Assembly (NCBI RefSeq): GCF_001486505.1
Contig: NZ_LN909061.1
Location: 1 to 64,000 of the forward strand
From: Paenibacillus rubinfantis
GTDB taxonomy: Bacteria; Bacillota; Bacilli; Paenibacillales; Paenibacillaceae
Length of the DNA: 64,000 nt
Reading direction: 5' to 3'
The position numbers and the translations under genes were made by a program. This document shows, piece by piece, positions 16,923 through 24,681 of the stretch. Each line of letters starts with the position of its first letter. Position 1 is the stretch's first letter. The notes beneath the pieces are model-generated. The model was not told the DNA's origin. It searched no databases and saw only the letters and a list, made by a program, of their open reading frames with translations.

Positions 16923-17381
16923 ATGTACACAGTCAAAGAGGCTGCCCAGATCACGGGGCTTACCGAGCACGCGATTCGCTTTTACACGGACAAGGGGCTT
17001 GTGCCAAGCTTACAGCGCGATCAGAACAACATTCGATTGTTCGATGAAGAATCGATCAATTGGCTGCACGGCATTAAATGCCTGAAGCAATCCGGGATGC
17101 CGATTGGAGTGATCAAAACCTACGTCGATCTCTGTCTCGAAGGGGATTCGACTATCCCGCAACGCTTTGAACTGATGATGGCACATAAAGAGGCAGCGCT
17201 CGCCAAGCTTGAAGAAGCTAAACGGCATGTGGCCCATCTGGAAGAGAAAACCGTTCTCTATCAGGACATTCTGGAGCATCGCTCTCCGGACACCACCAAT
17301 CCGGCCAACTGGGATCGAATACGGCATATGCATCGTGACGTGTTTTATTCGCCTGCGGTAGAGAAGGCCTCCAACAAGTAA
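16923..17381 (+). CDS. MerR family transcriptional regulator
   Basis: Regulator of 152 aa with N-terminal winged helix MYTVKEAAQITGLTEHAIRF and DQNNIRLFDEESINWL, a wing helix around FKxxL-type leucines, then a long coiled coil (about residues 82-125). It contains one cysteine near KCLKQSG and another in YVDLCLEGD. ATG 16923 follows GGGGGGA; an upstream frame start at 16884 is rejected because it precedes the site. Divergent from the aldo/keto reductase it presumably regulates through the palindromes at 16848-16881. Confidence 0.9.
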   Translation: MYTVKEAAQITGLTEHAIRFYTDKGLVPSLQRDQNNIRLFDEESINWLHGIKCLKQSGMPIGVIKTYVDLCLEGDSTIPQRFELMMAHKEAALAKLEEAKRHVAHLEEKTVLYQDILEHRSPDTTNPANWDRIRHMHRDVFYSPAVEKASNK

Positions 17382-17480
17382 AATCAAATTTATATTATTG
17401 CCACCGATGAATCCAGCCTATTTCCCTCGTCTACATTTACAGAAGGACCAAATTACCGAGAGAAAGGTTGTTGATTTTAA

Positions 17481-17876
17481 ATGGGAGCTCAAATTTACGC
17501 GTATTTAATGTCGGAGGATGCGAGACGCCAAGCCAATTTCTATATCGAGGCGTTAGGCGGAGAAATTCAGTTTCTTGCGACTTATGGAGATACGCCGGGA
17601 ACACCGGAAGCGATGAAGGATAAAGTGATGCATTTGGCTGTGAATGTAGCGGGGACGAACACGATAATGTTTGCAGATTCTATGGAGCCGGTATCTTATC
17701 ATCGCAGCACCAGCCTGTCCTTGGTTTATGATGATCTGGAGGAAGCGACGGCGGCTTACGCCAAGTTGAGCCAGGGGGGAGAGAGCAGATATCCGTTTGC
17801 CCTTCAACCATGGGGAGCGCATTACGGCGAGGTCATCGATCCATTTGGCGTAACGTGGATGATCACCAAGCAGTAA
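17481..17876 (+). CDS. VOC (glyoxalase-fold) family protein
   Basis: A 131-aa protein of the vicinal-oxygen-chelate fold, PhnB/YjdN-like. Two beta-alpha-beta3 halves are visible: ARRQANFYIEALGGEIQF in the first, and the second closing with YGEVIDPFGVTWMI, the hallmark end of PhnB-type members. Enzymatic or resistance function cannot be deduced. ATG 17481 follows GAGAAAGG. It is monocistronic with its own terminator, 100 bp after the MerR gene. Confidence 0.85.
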   Translation: MGAQIYAYLMSEDARRQANFYIEALGGEIQFLATYGDTPGTPEAMKDKVMHLAVNVAGTNTIMFADSMEPVSYHRSTSLSLVYDDLEEATAAYAKLSQGGESRYPFALQPWGAHYGEVIDPFGVTWMITKQ

Positions 17877-17879
17877 GCT

Positions 17880-17917
17880 GAGGCTGTCGAGATGTGGATC
17901 TCGGCAGTCTTTTTCTT
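17880..17917 (+). terminator. Terminator after VOC gene
   Basis: GGCTGTCGAGAT pairs with ATCTCGGCAGTC and is followed by TTTTTCTTTT. Confidence 0.85.
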
Positions 17918-17971
17918 TTATGTCATAGGTATCCTAGTCGAATTTGACTCCAGGGAATCCAGCGGTTATGA

Positions 17972-17990
17972 TTAACTCAACGATCGTTTA
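17972..17990. promoter_or_regulatory. Candidate TetR operator, copy 1
   Basis: TTAACTCAACGATCGTTTA contains the perfect palindrome AACGATCGTT and lies just upstream of the tetR start. Its first 11 bases, TTAACTCAACG, plus CGTT recur at the same offset at 18661, upstream of the ABC genes. Confidence 0.6.
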
Positions 17991-18014
17991 GTGAAAAAGA
18001 AAGAAGGTCGACCG

Positions 18015-18647
18015 ATGCCCACCGAGCGTAAAACAACCAACCGAATGACCAGCCGGGATCAGCAGGCGGCTGAACGCCGGCAGCAAATCCTGGATATCGC
18101 CAAACGACTGTTTGCGGAGAAGGGATATCACGCCACCTCCATGCGCGAATTAAATAAAGAGATCGGCATGGCGGAGGCGTTGACCTATCATTATTTTCCC
18201 GGAGGGAAGCTGGAAATTCTGAAATCGGTGCTGCAAACCGCACAGGAAGATAGAATCTCCAAATTCGTGGAGTTTTTTGATGAATTGTTTCAAGGCGGGG
18301 CGGAGCTGGAGGACGTTCTGCTTCCGTTAATTGAAGGGATTACTCAGCGGTTTAAGGAGGACCAGCCCTATTTTCAAATCCTGATACGCGAACGCAATTT
18401 GCTTGACCAAGAGCAGCAGGAGGCTTTAAATGGACTGACGAAACAACCCTTTGAAGCCCTGGCGGATTATCTATCGAAGCTGGCAGCCAAGGGAGATGTT
18501 CGCAGCATGAATTTTGAGATGGCGGCTTCGCAATTTTTATCCCATATTGTGGTTCGCGTTGTCCGGGAAAGCTGGAATGGCGGAGAACTCCGGCCGGAGG
18601 AAATGCAGCAGATCGCCGATTTTTACATGCAACTGTGGTCGAAATAA
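18015..18647 (+). CDS. TetR/AcrR family transcriptional regulator
   Basis: Repressor of 210 aa. The N-terminal HTH spans residues ~20-70 (RQQILDIAKRLFAEKGYHAT, then MRELNKEIGMAEALTYHYF). The rest is the helical ligand domain, of unrecognised specificity. ATG 18015 is preceded by GAAGG; a GTG at 17991 abuts the operator and is less likely. It lies 73 bp upstream of an ABC exporter pair in the same direction, and a shared DNA motif precedes both, so it most likely represses itself and the exporter. Confidence 0.9.
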   Translation: MPTERKTTNRMTSRDQQAAERRQQILDIAKRLFAEKGYHATSMRELNKEIGMAEALTYHYFPGGKLEILKSVLQTAQEDRISKFVEFFDELFQGGAELEDVLLPLIEGITQRFKEDQPYFQILIRERNLLDQEQQEALNGLTKQPFEALADYLSKLAAKGDVRSMNFEMAASQFLSHIVVRVVRESWNGGELRPEEMQQIADFYMQLWSK

Positions 18648-18660
18648 TTTTTTTGACCAT

Positions 18661-18680
18661 TTAACTCAACGAACGTTCAA
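18661..18680. promoter_or_regulatory. Candidate TetR operator, copy 2
   Basis: TTAACTCAACGAACGTTCAA repeats the motif found upstream of tetR and contains the palindrome GAACGTTC. It sits 40 bp upstream of the ABC ATPase start. Confidence 0.6.
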
Positions 18681-18720
18681 TCAAACTATAGAGATTCAAA
18701 ATAGAAGGAGAGGATACGCG

Positions 18721-19650
18721 ATGGAAGAAATCATTCGCACCAACCATCTGACCAAGCGTTATGGTAGCCGAACCGTTGTAGACGATGTTTCAATTACGGT
18801 GAAGAAGGGGGAAATCTACGGGTTTTTGGGCCTGAACGGTGCGGGCAAAACAACAACGATCCGCTGTTTACTCGGCATGATGAAACCAACGTCGGGAGAG
18901 GTCTATTTATTCGGCCAGAGATTAGCTAAGGGAGGAGAAGCGCTGTGGAAACGCGTGGGGTATTTGGTGGAGACGCCGGCTGCCTATCCCAGCTTTACGG
19001 TTCGGGAGAATTTGAAGCTGTTCGCGAAATTGCGCGGACTCCAGGAGCAGGAGGCGGTGGAAGCCGTCATGGACAAACTAAACCTGAATGACCACGCAGA
19101 TACGCAGGCCCGGCATCTGTCGCTGGGCAATGCGCAAAAGCTGGGACTTGCCAAAGCGATGCTGCATCAACCGGACATTCTGATCCTGGACGAACCCACC
19201 AACGCGCTTGACCCAGCCGGAATCGTGGAGGTCCGTGAGTTGCTCCGGAATCTGGCGGAGCGGGAAGGGGTGACCGTTTTTATCTCCAGCCACATTTTGG
19301 AGGAGATCTCGAAGATCGCCACCCGAATCGGCATCATTCATCGCGGTGCGCTTCTTCAGGAGTTATCGGCAGACGAATTTGAACAACTCCGGCAAAAGAG
19401 GCTTTATGTCGGGGTCTACGACAAAACGGAGGCGGCGAAAACCATCCTAATCAACGAAGGATACCCAGTTCGGATGATCGAAAACGGCTGGCTGGAGGTG
19501 TCGGATGATCGCGCTATTCAGCAGCCGGAGCGAGTAGCCAAACTAATGACGGACGCGCAACTTCCGCTTGCTTTGTTGAAGGTAGAGGAAGAGGATTTAG
19601 AGGCTTATTTTCTAAAAACGATTGGTACGAAAGGAGGGACGGAAGAATGA
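18721..19650 (+). CDS. ABC transporter ATP-binding protein (exporter type)
   Basis: ATPase subunit of an ABC-2 type exporter, of the bacitracin/lantibiotic/drug-efflux group. The 309-aa protein has Walker A GLNGAGKTTT (residues ~38-47), signature LSLGNAQKLGLAKAML, Walker B ILILDEPTNALDP and switch His in ISSHIL, then a C-terminal extension of ~90 aa. The signature reads LSLGN rather than LSGGQ, as often in this group. ATG 18721 follows GGAGAGGA. Its stop overlaps the permease start by 4 bp. Confidence 0.93.
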   Translation: MEEIIRTNHLTKRYGSRTVVDDVSITVKKGEIYGFLGLNGAGKTTTIRCLLGMMKPTSGEVYLFGQRLAKGGEALWKRVGYLVETPAAYPSFTVRENLKLFAKLRGLQEQEAVEAVMDKLNLNDHADTQARHLSLGNAQKLGLAKAMLHQPDILILDEPTNALDPAGIVEVRELLRNLAEREGVTVFISSHILEEISKIATRIGIIHRGALLQELSADEFEQLRQKRLYVGVYDKTEAAKTILINEGYPVRMIENGWLEVSDDRAIQQPERVAKLMTDAQLPLALLKVEEEDLEAYFLKTIGTKGGTEE

Positions 19651-20360
19651 GAACGTTGCTTCTGGCGATCCGGACGGAAAATGCGAAGCTCTTTCGCTCT
19701 TATGTGCTGTGGGGAACGCTGGTGTTCTTCCTGTTTGTCACGGGTATTCGCGTTGGAGAAGGGGATTGGGCCACGTATTTGAAAAATGTCGTGTTTATGT
19801 TCGCAAGCGTTTTTGGGATTGTTGGTTTTGGTGCGGTGGCGGGATGGACGTTTGGCCGCGAATATGCGGACCGGACGATCAAGGACTTGCTGGCTCTTCC
19901 TGTCTCCCGGGGCAAAATCGTTGCCGCCAAGTCGCTCTCAGCAATCATCGGGTGTCTAATGATCGTTCTGATCACCTTCACCTTTGCGCTTTTGCTGGGC
20001 TTTATCTTGGGGATGCCCGGCTTTTCGATGGAAGTAATGTTGCAGCAATTGCTCCAACTGCTGATTATTTCCGGGCTTCACCTCTTGCTGTGCGGCCCAG
20101 TCGTTGGGATAGCCTGCCTCTCGCGCGGCTACCTGGCGGCGATGGCGTTTGCGTTCTGTACGTTGATGGTCGCCTTAATTACGGGTCCGACGCCTCTGGG
20201 CACTTATCTGCCCTGGTCGATCCCGGCTCTCCAGCTGGCGCAGAGCGCCGGCGGAGAAGTGTTCCCGCTGGCGGCAGCCAGCTATCTCATCCCTATCGTT
20301 ATCGGCCTAGCGGGTTACATCGGGACGTGGACATGGTGGCGTTGGGCGGATCAGAAATAG
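19647..20360 (+). CDS. ABC-2 type transporter permease
   Basis: Membrane partner of the preceding ATPase; 237 aa with about six hydrophobic spans (for example residues 17-34, 50-70, 100-130, 140-165, 170-190, 215-232). Typical ABC-2 features are the EYADRTIKDLLALPVSRGKI segment after the second span and a Gly-rich last helix. The ATGA overlap with the ATPase gene indicates translational coupling. The substrate is unknown; regulation by the upstream TetR protein suggests a toxic compound. Confidence 0.9.
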   Translation: MRTLLLAIRTENAKLFRSYVLWGTLVFFLFVTGIRVGEGDWATYLKNVVFMFASVFGIVGFGAVAGWTFGREYADRTIKDLLALPVSRGKIVAAKSLSAIIGCLMIVLITFTFALLLGFILGMPGFSMEVMLQQLLQLLIISGLHLLLCGPVVGIACLSRGYLAAMAFAFCTLMVALITGPTPLGTYLPWSIPALQLAQSAGGEVFPLAAASYLIPIVIGLAGYIGTWTWWRWADQK

Positions 20361-20389
20361 ACGTTATAATAGGTGTAAAAGACGGGAGG

Positions 20390-20425
20390 AGGCCGGATCA
20401 TCACGGGAAAGGGACCGGGCGGCCT
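20390..20425 (+). other. Hairpin after ABC permease gene, no clear T-run
   Basis: AGGCCG pairs with CGGCCT across a 24-nt loop. No T-run follows directly, so a terminator role is uncertain. Confidence 0.3.
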
Positions 20426-20496
20426 TATCCTCTCCTTCATTTGGCGAAATATCTAAAAACTTAAATAAAAAAGGAGAGTCCCGAATAAATTGTGAA

Positions 20497-20525
20497 TTAA
20501 CAACATCATTGGGATCTTTTATAAT
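20497..20525 (+). promoter_or_regulatory. Sigma-A promoter of the membrane AraC regulator gene
   Basis: TTAACA (20497-20502) and a perfect TATAAT (20520-20525) with a 17-bp spacer; start of transcription near 20532, about 20 nt before the start codon. Confidence 0.75.
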
Positions 20526-20552
20526 GAACGAAACGGTTTGGGAGAGTTGTAG

Positions 20553-22787
20553 ATGAGAATGAACTGGTATTACCGTACGATTCTTTCCTATGCTCCGATT
20601 CTCTTCGTCATCATTTCCTCTATGATCTTTATGATTTTCCTGGCCCTCAACAACGCATCCGAGCGAAAATACCTGGAGACCAACAAAGCGATCCTGGACC
20701 GAATTGTATTTAACGCAGATGCGAATCTGATGCTGATTGAGCGCAACGTTGTCAGCAAATTGTTGATCGATGGCGAGATCCAGGACTACTTCACGAACGG
20801 CCCCGAGGATGCGCTGGACGACTTCCTGCTGCAGAAGAAGCTGATCGAATTAAGCTTGGCTTTGCCTTTTGCCAATACCCTCTACTTATATAATGAAGCC
20901 GAACAGCGGATCATTTCAGATCTGGGATCCTATTCGCTGCGAGCGTTTGGCGATATGGACTTCTTGACGGCTCACTACGGCAACAAGGAATCCGCCGGCT
21001 GGTTTAATCCCCGATCTTTTGCTTATTTGCCCCAAGGGGAGGAGGCACAGCAGGTGGTCTCCTTGGTGAAGTTTGCTTATACCGGAGACGAAATGCGGGG
21101 GGCCCTTGTGGTTAACGTGTATCAACGCTCTTTCCTGGAGTATCTAAACTCGTTAAATGAAAGCGATTACAACCTAGTTCTCCTGATCGACACTCCCTCC
21201 GCTGCGGCGGTTCTTCCTGCCTCGAATTCGGATTCGGCACATGCCGAGGATACGATCCGGGTCCAGTCCGATTATACCGGCTGGACTTATGTCTCGGAGG
21301 GGGTGCATGATCAGGGCTATAATTGGCTCTCCCTCTTCTCGAACGCGTGGATGGTCATTTGGGTTGTCCTGATTCTGCTGGCCTTACTTGGGTTCACGAT
21401 CGTGACCCACATCCATTACAAGCCCATTCAATCGATCATGGAAAAGGTCAGTCAGTTCTCGAATCGGAAAAGCGAGGAGCTGGGCATCAAAGGGGCGAAC
21501 AATGAGTTCACGTTTATTGAAATGGCGTTGGACCATCTGTTGAAGCGGTCGCTGGATTACGAGAACCTTCATAAGGAAGACAGTTTATTGCGGCAGCAGC
21601 GGCTTTTTCACGATTTGTTGGCCGGGCATCTCGTTCTGTCCGATGAAGAATTCCAGCAGCGGTTGGCTGAGTTTAATCTGTCCGTTCCCTATGACCGATT
21701 AGGTGTGATGGTGGCAGAGTTGGACCGGTATGCTTGGTTTACGGATAAATATAAGGTCAAGGACCAGTACTTGCTTAAGTTTATTATCGAAAGCGCCTTC
21801 CGCGATTTGGGACAGAGCCATCATTCCTTTGTATGGCATGCCTGGATGGAGCCGCATCGCATCGCTTTCGTGGTGCATCATACGGCGTCCGAACCGCGCA
21901 GCAATCTAGCAGCGGCGGAATTTGCGGAGGAATTCAAGAAATGGATTCATCAGCATTTGGAGCTGACGATTTCGATCGGAATCGGGGCGGACTCCAAGTC
22001 GATCGAAACCATCGCGGATTCCTATCGAAACGCGCAGGAGAACGTGGAGCTCAAAACCCTCTTCGGCATCCATTCGATTATAGATAATCGCAAAAGCGCG
22101 GCTATTATCAATCTGGACCGATACGCTTATCTGCAAGCCTTGGATTATGCCGCCCAGTCTTTCCGCATGAATGATACCGAATGGCGGGAGAAATTATCGC
22201 AGATTTTCAACGAGCTTGGCAAAATGCGGTTTCGCAAGCGCGATATGGCGGAGTTTGCCCAGGCGTTTCTCAAACGAATGGATAAGGCGGTTCTGGTTTT
22301 ATCCTCCTCGATCCAGGAACGCTGGAAAGGCGACTTTCAGGAGCGTTTCGCGGGGATGACGGAGACGGCGGAAACGTTAGGAGAATTTCAGGAACAGTTC
22401 ATGAGCCTCATGAACCAGTTCGAGGCGTGCGTGGAAGAGGATCGTCAAGCCCGCAGACATCATAGTTTAGCGATGCAGGCTAAACATTACATCGATGCGC
22501 ATTATACCGATCCCGGCCTCTCCCTGGTCCAAGTCAGCGATTATCTGAACCTCCAGCCCAGCGCGCTAAGTCTTATTTTCAAAGAGGAAATGGGAGAAAA
22601 ATTCGTGGATTACGTCTTGAAGGTTCGGATGCAGCACGCCAAACAGCTCTTGTTGGAAACCGAGGATTCGATTCAATCGGTTGCGGAGAACATCGGGTAC
22701 CAGAATGTGAACTCCTTCTACCGCGCCTTCAAGAAATTTCAGGACATCCCGCCGGGAGAGTACCGCAACATGTATCGTACGATTTAG
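20553..22787 (+). CDS. Membrane-bound AraC-family regulator with extracellular sensor domain
   Basis: One-component transmembrane regulator of the type common beside Paenibacillus sugar transporters. The 744-aa protein has a first span at residues ~10-32, an extracytoplasmic cache-like domain (~33-265), a second span near 268-290 (WVVLILLALLGFTIVTHI), a cytoplasmic linker, and a C-terminal double HTH (residues ~645-740: LSLVQVSDYLNLQPSALSLI, then SIQSVAENIGYQNVNSFYRA). It probably senses a sugar outside and activates genes nearby. ATG 20553 follows GGGAGAG. A solute-binding lipoprotein gene follows after 35 bp, without permease genes. Confidence 0.9.
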   Translation: MRMNWYYRTILSYAPILFVIISSMIFMIFLALNNASERKYLETNKAILDRIVFNADANLMLIERNVVSKLLIDGEIQDYFTNGPEDALDDFLLQKKLIELSLALPFANTLYLYNEAEQRIISDLGSYSLRAFGDMDFLTAHYGNKESAGWFNPRSFAYLPQGEEAQQVVSLVKFAYTGDEMRGALVVNVYQRSFLEYLNSLNESDYNLVLLIDTPSAAAVLPASNSDSAHAEDTIRVQSDYTGWTYVSEGVHDQGYNWLSLFSNAWMVIWVVLILLALLGFTIVTHIHYKPIQSIMEKVSQFSNRKSEELGIKGANNEFTFIEMALDHLLKRSLDYENLHKEDSLLRQQRLFHDLLAGHLVLSDEEFQQRLAEFNLSVPYDRLGVMVAELDRYAWFTDKYKVKDQYLLKFIIESAFRDLGQSHHSFVWHAWMEPHRIAFVVHHTASEPRSNLAAAEFAEEFKKWIHQHLELTISIGIGADSKSIETIADSYRNAQENVELKTLFGIHSIIDNRKSAAIINLDRYAYLQALDYAAQSFRMNDTEWREKLSQIFNELGKMRFRKRDMAEFAQAFLKRMDKAVLVLSSSIQERWKGDFQERFAGMTETAETLGEFQEQFMSLMNQFEACVEEDRQARRHHSLAMQAKHYIDAHYTDPGLSLVQVSDYLNLQPSALSLIFKEEMGEKFVDYVLKVRMQHAKQLLLETEDSIQSVAENIGYQNVNSFYRAFKKFQDIPPGEYRNMYRTI

Positions 22788-22822
22788 AGCTTAGTCAACC
22801 TAACGTGGGAGGAGGAAGTTTT

Positions 22823-24421
22823 ATGCGGCTTGCGAGGTCGTGGTTATCGAGGCTGGCGGTCATCGTCATCCTGAGCTTATTAGCGGCGGGTTGCAGCGGA
22901 TTTGAGGATACGGATCGGCTGGGGTTGGCGTCGGACCCGATCCGTTCCTTCGAAGCGGACGGATTCGCGGCGGCCGATGACGGCTGGGGCACACTTCGAA
23001 TCGAACTGTTTGAACGAAGCAACAAGCCGATTGGCGCGCCGACCATTACCGATAACGCGATGACGCAGTACATTCAGGAGCATTTCGGAGATCCAGAACG
23101 GATCAAGATCGAATTCGTTACAGTCCCCCGTGCGGAGGAGGTCAGGCGCTTGCAGGTGTTGATGGCGGCGAATCAAGCGCCGGATATTGTGTTCACTTAC
23201 GACTTGCCTACGGTCTACAATTTCTACACGCAAGGCAAATTAACCGATTTGTCGCCTTTGTTGGATCAATACGGCTCCCGGCTGAAGCAGCTTCTGGGGG
23301 AGGAAATTTTGAGTTACGGGCGGCTCGAGGGAACCCAGTTTGCGATCCCGGCTAAGCGGGTATTGACGGCTCGAAGCACCACTTTGATCCGGGAGGATTG
23401 GCTTCGGGAAGCCGGCTTGCCTTTACCGGAGACGACGGAGGAGTTCTACCGGGCGCTACAAGCCTTTAAGGAAAATCGGCTGCGGAAGGACGGAGAAACC
23501 ATCTATCCCTTCGGTCAAATCGATTACTATCATACGGCCCCGCTCCAGTACGCGTATTGGGATTGGGGCCAGATCACCATGGAAGACTTGTATGCCGAGC
23601 CGGGGTGGACGATGCCCGGGAACAAAGAAGCGTTCCGGTTTCTGAATCGTCTGTACCATGAGGGGCTGATCGATCCGGATTTCCACTTGGACCGGTTCGC
23701 CCAGCAATCTCAGAAAGACCTGATAAACGGCCGAGTCGGAGCTGCAACACCGAATACGAATGAGCCGGTATATATGGGATATCTCGCCGAATTGTTAAGG
23801 AATGATCCGGACGCCATCTTGACGCCAATCGATCCATTTACGAACGTCAACGGCAAGAAGCCCAAGCCGATCCTGGAAGATACGGGCATGTACATCATGG
23901 TTCCGAAAGCGAGCAAAAACGCGGAGGCAGCCATCAAATACTTGAATTGGATGGCGCAGCCGGAGAACATCATCACGCTGCAGAACGGCATACAGGGGGT
24001 GACGTACCAGATGGAGAATGGCGTGCCGGTCACCCTGGAGAGCGAGGATGCGGACCGTTTGTTATTTAATTATTTTGACTATTGCATCATCCTGAATGGG
24101 AAATATGTCAGCAGCAAGGACGAACGGTTGAATCTGAAAGCCAATGCGTCCAACCCGCGATTCGAGGAGTTTACGCGTAAGAGCGTAGAATACGGCATGA
24201 ACGACGGTATCGAGACTCCACGCATTCATGCGATCCTGCCTTCCGATATTCAGTATGCCGCCATCTTGAATGAGAAGAACGACGAGGTCTTCGTGAAAGT
24301 CATTACGGCGTCTCCGGAGAAATTCGATGCCGTATACGACGAGGAAGTGGCGGAGTATTTAATGATGGGAGGACAGCAGGTTCGGGAGGAAAAACATGAA
24401 GCCTATCGAGATCATCGGTAG
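22823..24421 (+). CDS. Extracellular solute-binding lipoprotein (CUT1/LplA-like), orphan
   Basis: Sugar-binding lipoprotein of 532 aa with signal peptide and lipobox LAAGC (Cys near residue 24). It is a close paralogue of the binding protein at 46059: both contain EFVTVPRAEEV, APDIVFTY, LTDL-x-PLLDQYG and the FDYCIILNGKY/YDYCIILNGKY block. The start is ATG 22823 after GGGAGGAGGA; the frame opens 18 nt earlier. No permease or ATPase gene follows; the next gene is on the other strand. It may feed the LplB/LplC-type permeases at 44107-45944 or act with the adjacent AraC-type sensor. Confidence 0.88.
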   Translation: MRLARSWLSRLAVIVILSLLAAGCSGFEDTDRLGLASDPIRSFEADGFAAADDGWGTLRIELFERSNKPIGAPTITDNAMTQYIQEHFGDPERIKIEFVTVPRAEEVRRLQVLMAANQAPDIVFTYDLPTVYNFYTQGKLTDLSPLLDQYGSRLKQLLGEEILSYGRLEGTQFAIPAKRVLTARSTTLIREDWLREAGLPLPETTEEFYRALQAFKENRLRKDGETIYPFGQIDYYHTAPLQYAYWDWGQITMEDLYAEPGWTMPGNKEAFRFLNRLYHEGLIDPDFHLDRFAQQSQKDLINGRVGAATPNTNEPVYMGYLAELLRNDPDAILTPIDPFTNVNGKKPKPILEDTGMYIMVPKASKNAEAAIKYLNWMAQPENIITLQNGIQGVTYQMENGVPVTLESEDADRLLFNYFDYCIILNGKYVSSKDERLNLKANASNPRFEEFTRKSVEYGMNDGIETPRIHAILPSDIQYAAILNEKNDEVFVKVITASPEKFDAVYDEEVAEYLMMGGQQVREEKHEAYRDHR

Positions 24422-24570
24422 GAAATGAAGAAAGTGGTTCTACATATATTTATCACCTGATAACTGTTTTATTATTAAACATAGCTACCTCTGAAATCAG
24501 GCCTTGTCCTTGTTACTTTTTTAGCTTGCCCTTTTCTTTTATCCGAATTTCAGTCACAACGTGACATAAG

Positions 24571-24600
24571 GAGAGGCTCCGCCTCCTCGACGGAGCCTCT
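24571..24600. other. Perfect hairpin between convergent genes
   Basis: AGAGGCTCCG pairs with CGGAGCCTCT around a 9-nt loop, but no T-run follows on either strand. It lies between the binding-protein gene and the minus-strand GH94 gene and may act as a weak terminator. The remaining ~150 bp of this gap shows no gene. Confidence 0.45.
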
Positions 24601-24681
24601 ATTAAATACATGAGTTGCCGCAAAATATGATCAAAAGAATATGCAAGTTAGGTTGGAATAACGCTCCTATTCTTCATGCCT

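Noticed and set aside
24571..24600. Perfect hairpin as a strong terminator of the orphan binding-protein gene
   Set aside because: No T-run on either side; kept only as a hairpin of uncertain role.
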